DNA of 64,000 bases from Incurvaria masculella. Its lineage: Eukaryota > Arthropoda > Insecta > Lepidoptera > Incurvariidae. The DNA is taken from NCBI GenBank assembly GCA_946894095.1, contig OX335657.1:2666001-2730000 (forward strand), read 5' to 3'. Positions 62,846-64,000 of the stretch are shown in pieces. Position numbers and translations under genes: made by a program. Within the stretch, counting starts at the first letter, position 1. Each line of letters begins with the position of its first letter. The notes under the pieces were generated by a model that did not search any database, was not told the DNA's origin, and was given only the letters and a program-made list of their open reading frames with translations.

Positions 62846-64000
62846 ATGGAGGGGCATGATCGTAGCCTTGGAGGCAAAACAACAAAACATTATTTTGAAA
62901 AAAAAAAAAAATTATTTTGGCACAGTGTGAACACGCCTTAATACCTAGATGACCTAGGTGCCTAGATCCAAAAAAGCGCTCAGCGCACGGGCACCCACGC
63001 GGCTACGGCGCGCGCGCCGTCGCTTCAACCGAAACCTAGCCGCCTACACTAGTACAATCACAAAACAAGAAAAAAACGGAACTAAAAGTGGGCATAATGC
63101 GCCGAGTAAAATTACTCAACTGAAATATTTTACAATACGAGAACCGATGAAAAGTTTCGTTCGTGAATGAATTAAAACTGAAATGAACTGTTGCAGTTCC
63201 GCTGTGACGCGAACGGAACGAGACGAATCGATTTCGGTGGCGTTCGCCAGCGTGCGCGCCGCCGTGATCGCGTCGCGTGTCCGAACGGCCGAGTAATATC
63301 AATACTTATTACGCGCCGACTTGCTCGGATTCGCATTCAATACATTTTAAATTTACCATAGGATAGAAAACGAGTTGGAAGCGCGCCGCGAATGTTTGCC
63401 GAGTGTCCGATTAGGCCCGCGAACAGAGGGCAAGGGCGGGAGCCAATAAAGGTGTGGGGCCCGTCAAAAAACAAATGCGGCCGGGGACATTCCCAAGTGG
63501 AACGTATAGTCCCGGCGGCAGGAAGAGAAACTGAAGGAAAAAAATGAAACATCCGCGGGGCCTTCTAAACTCAAGGCCAGAATACAAACTACGTTTTGAC
63601 TTGTGGTGAAGGAAAACATTACATAAGATAAGGGTTTAAAAAAAAACTGGTGTCCCCTCCGCTTAAGGTTCGCGGGGCAAAAGGGCGTTTGGCACTCGCC
63701 AAAACGGTCAACCATATAATAAAATGAGAACACTTTATTAAAAAAAAAAAAAAAATTGAAATGCAGAGCGCGTTGGGAGATCGGGTCGGAAATACGTTCT
63801 TAACTTCGCATAGATGCACGCATAATAAACTATAAAATAAAAAAAAATTAAAAAAAAGTGATCCCCAACGAATGAAGGTTGAGTGATCAGGGCCGTGAAA
63901 CTACGCGCCCGCGCGACCGCTCCGCGTCGCGACAATTAGATGGAGCGAGGGAAAGAAAAAAAAAACGTGGGTAGTTTCGCGAGCAAAGAAAAAACAACTC

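Larger units (their letters stand above)
61252..64000 (-). mobile_element. Interior of the LTR element, non-coding part
   Basis: No reading frame over about 90 codons, and no gag, protease, RT, integrase or envelope motif, is visible on either strand in 2.75 kb. The stretch has many A runs and GC-rich islands (62980-63060, 63180-63300). It contains two sets of direct repeats, listed separately. It may be a long 3' untranslated region or the interior of a non-autonomous element. Confidence 0.55.

Overview
This is eukaryotic, intron-containing nuclear DNA, most likely from a moth or butterfly. Single-copy insect housekeeping genes sit in AT-rich DNA packed with short interspersed repeats. The most frequent one (5' end CCGGCCAAGTGCGAGTCGG, 3' end GGGTACGGAACCCTAAAAA) is a repeat I associate with Lepidoptera. 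TTAGG-type telomere-like tracts, a mariner remnant and many small inverted-repeat elements fit that picture. The species cannot be named from this window.

Layout. Positions 758-4409 (minus) hold five exons of sds22/PPP1R7, a leucine-rich-repeat regulator of protein phosphatase 1; its last exon lies beyond the left edge. A full-length, apparently young non-LTR retrotransposon (7627-12872) with a 14-bp target-site duplication sits between sds22 and the divergently transcribed, single-exon replication gene Mcm10 (13217-15349, plus). A repeat-rich intergenic stretch with a mariner remnant and an unusual inverted array of ACGTATAAT motifs (about 19150-19785) separates Mcm10 from the convergent GMP synthase gene. 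GMPS has 14 exons (19978-36983, minus) that join to an exact 687-codon reading frame; its introns carry SINEs, MITEs, LINE tails and a 1.35-kb fold-back. From 37000 to 50200 I find no convincing gene, only stacked and nested repeats. PCNP (50229-54485, minus, five exons, 215 codons) and CDK5RAP1 (55045 to beyond the window, plus, four exons seen) are head to head, about 560 bp apart. From 60250 to the right edge the window is an LTR-type element with a long non-coding interior, inserted in CDK5RAP1 intron 4.

The host genes do not form one pathway: phosphatase regulation, origin firing, guanine nucleotide synthesis, a nuclear PEST protein and mitochondrial tRNA modification. They look like an ordinary stretch of housekeeping loci.

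The most interesting content is in the repeats. One SINE family occurs with two interchangeable heads on the same body and A-rich tail: a tRNA-Ala(AGC)-like head, and a head that is clearly the internal promoter half of 5S rRNA. A second repeat family carries a segment resembling a bacterial-type tRNA-Leu(CAA), with intact D, anticodon and T arms. Several repeats are nested with visible target duplications, so their order of insertion can be read directly.
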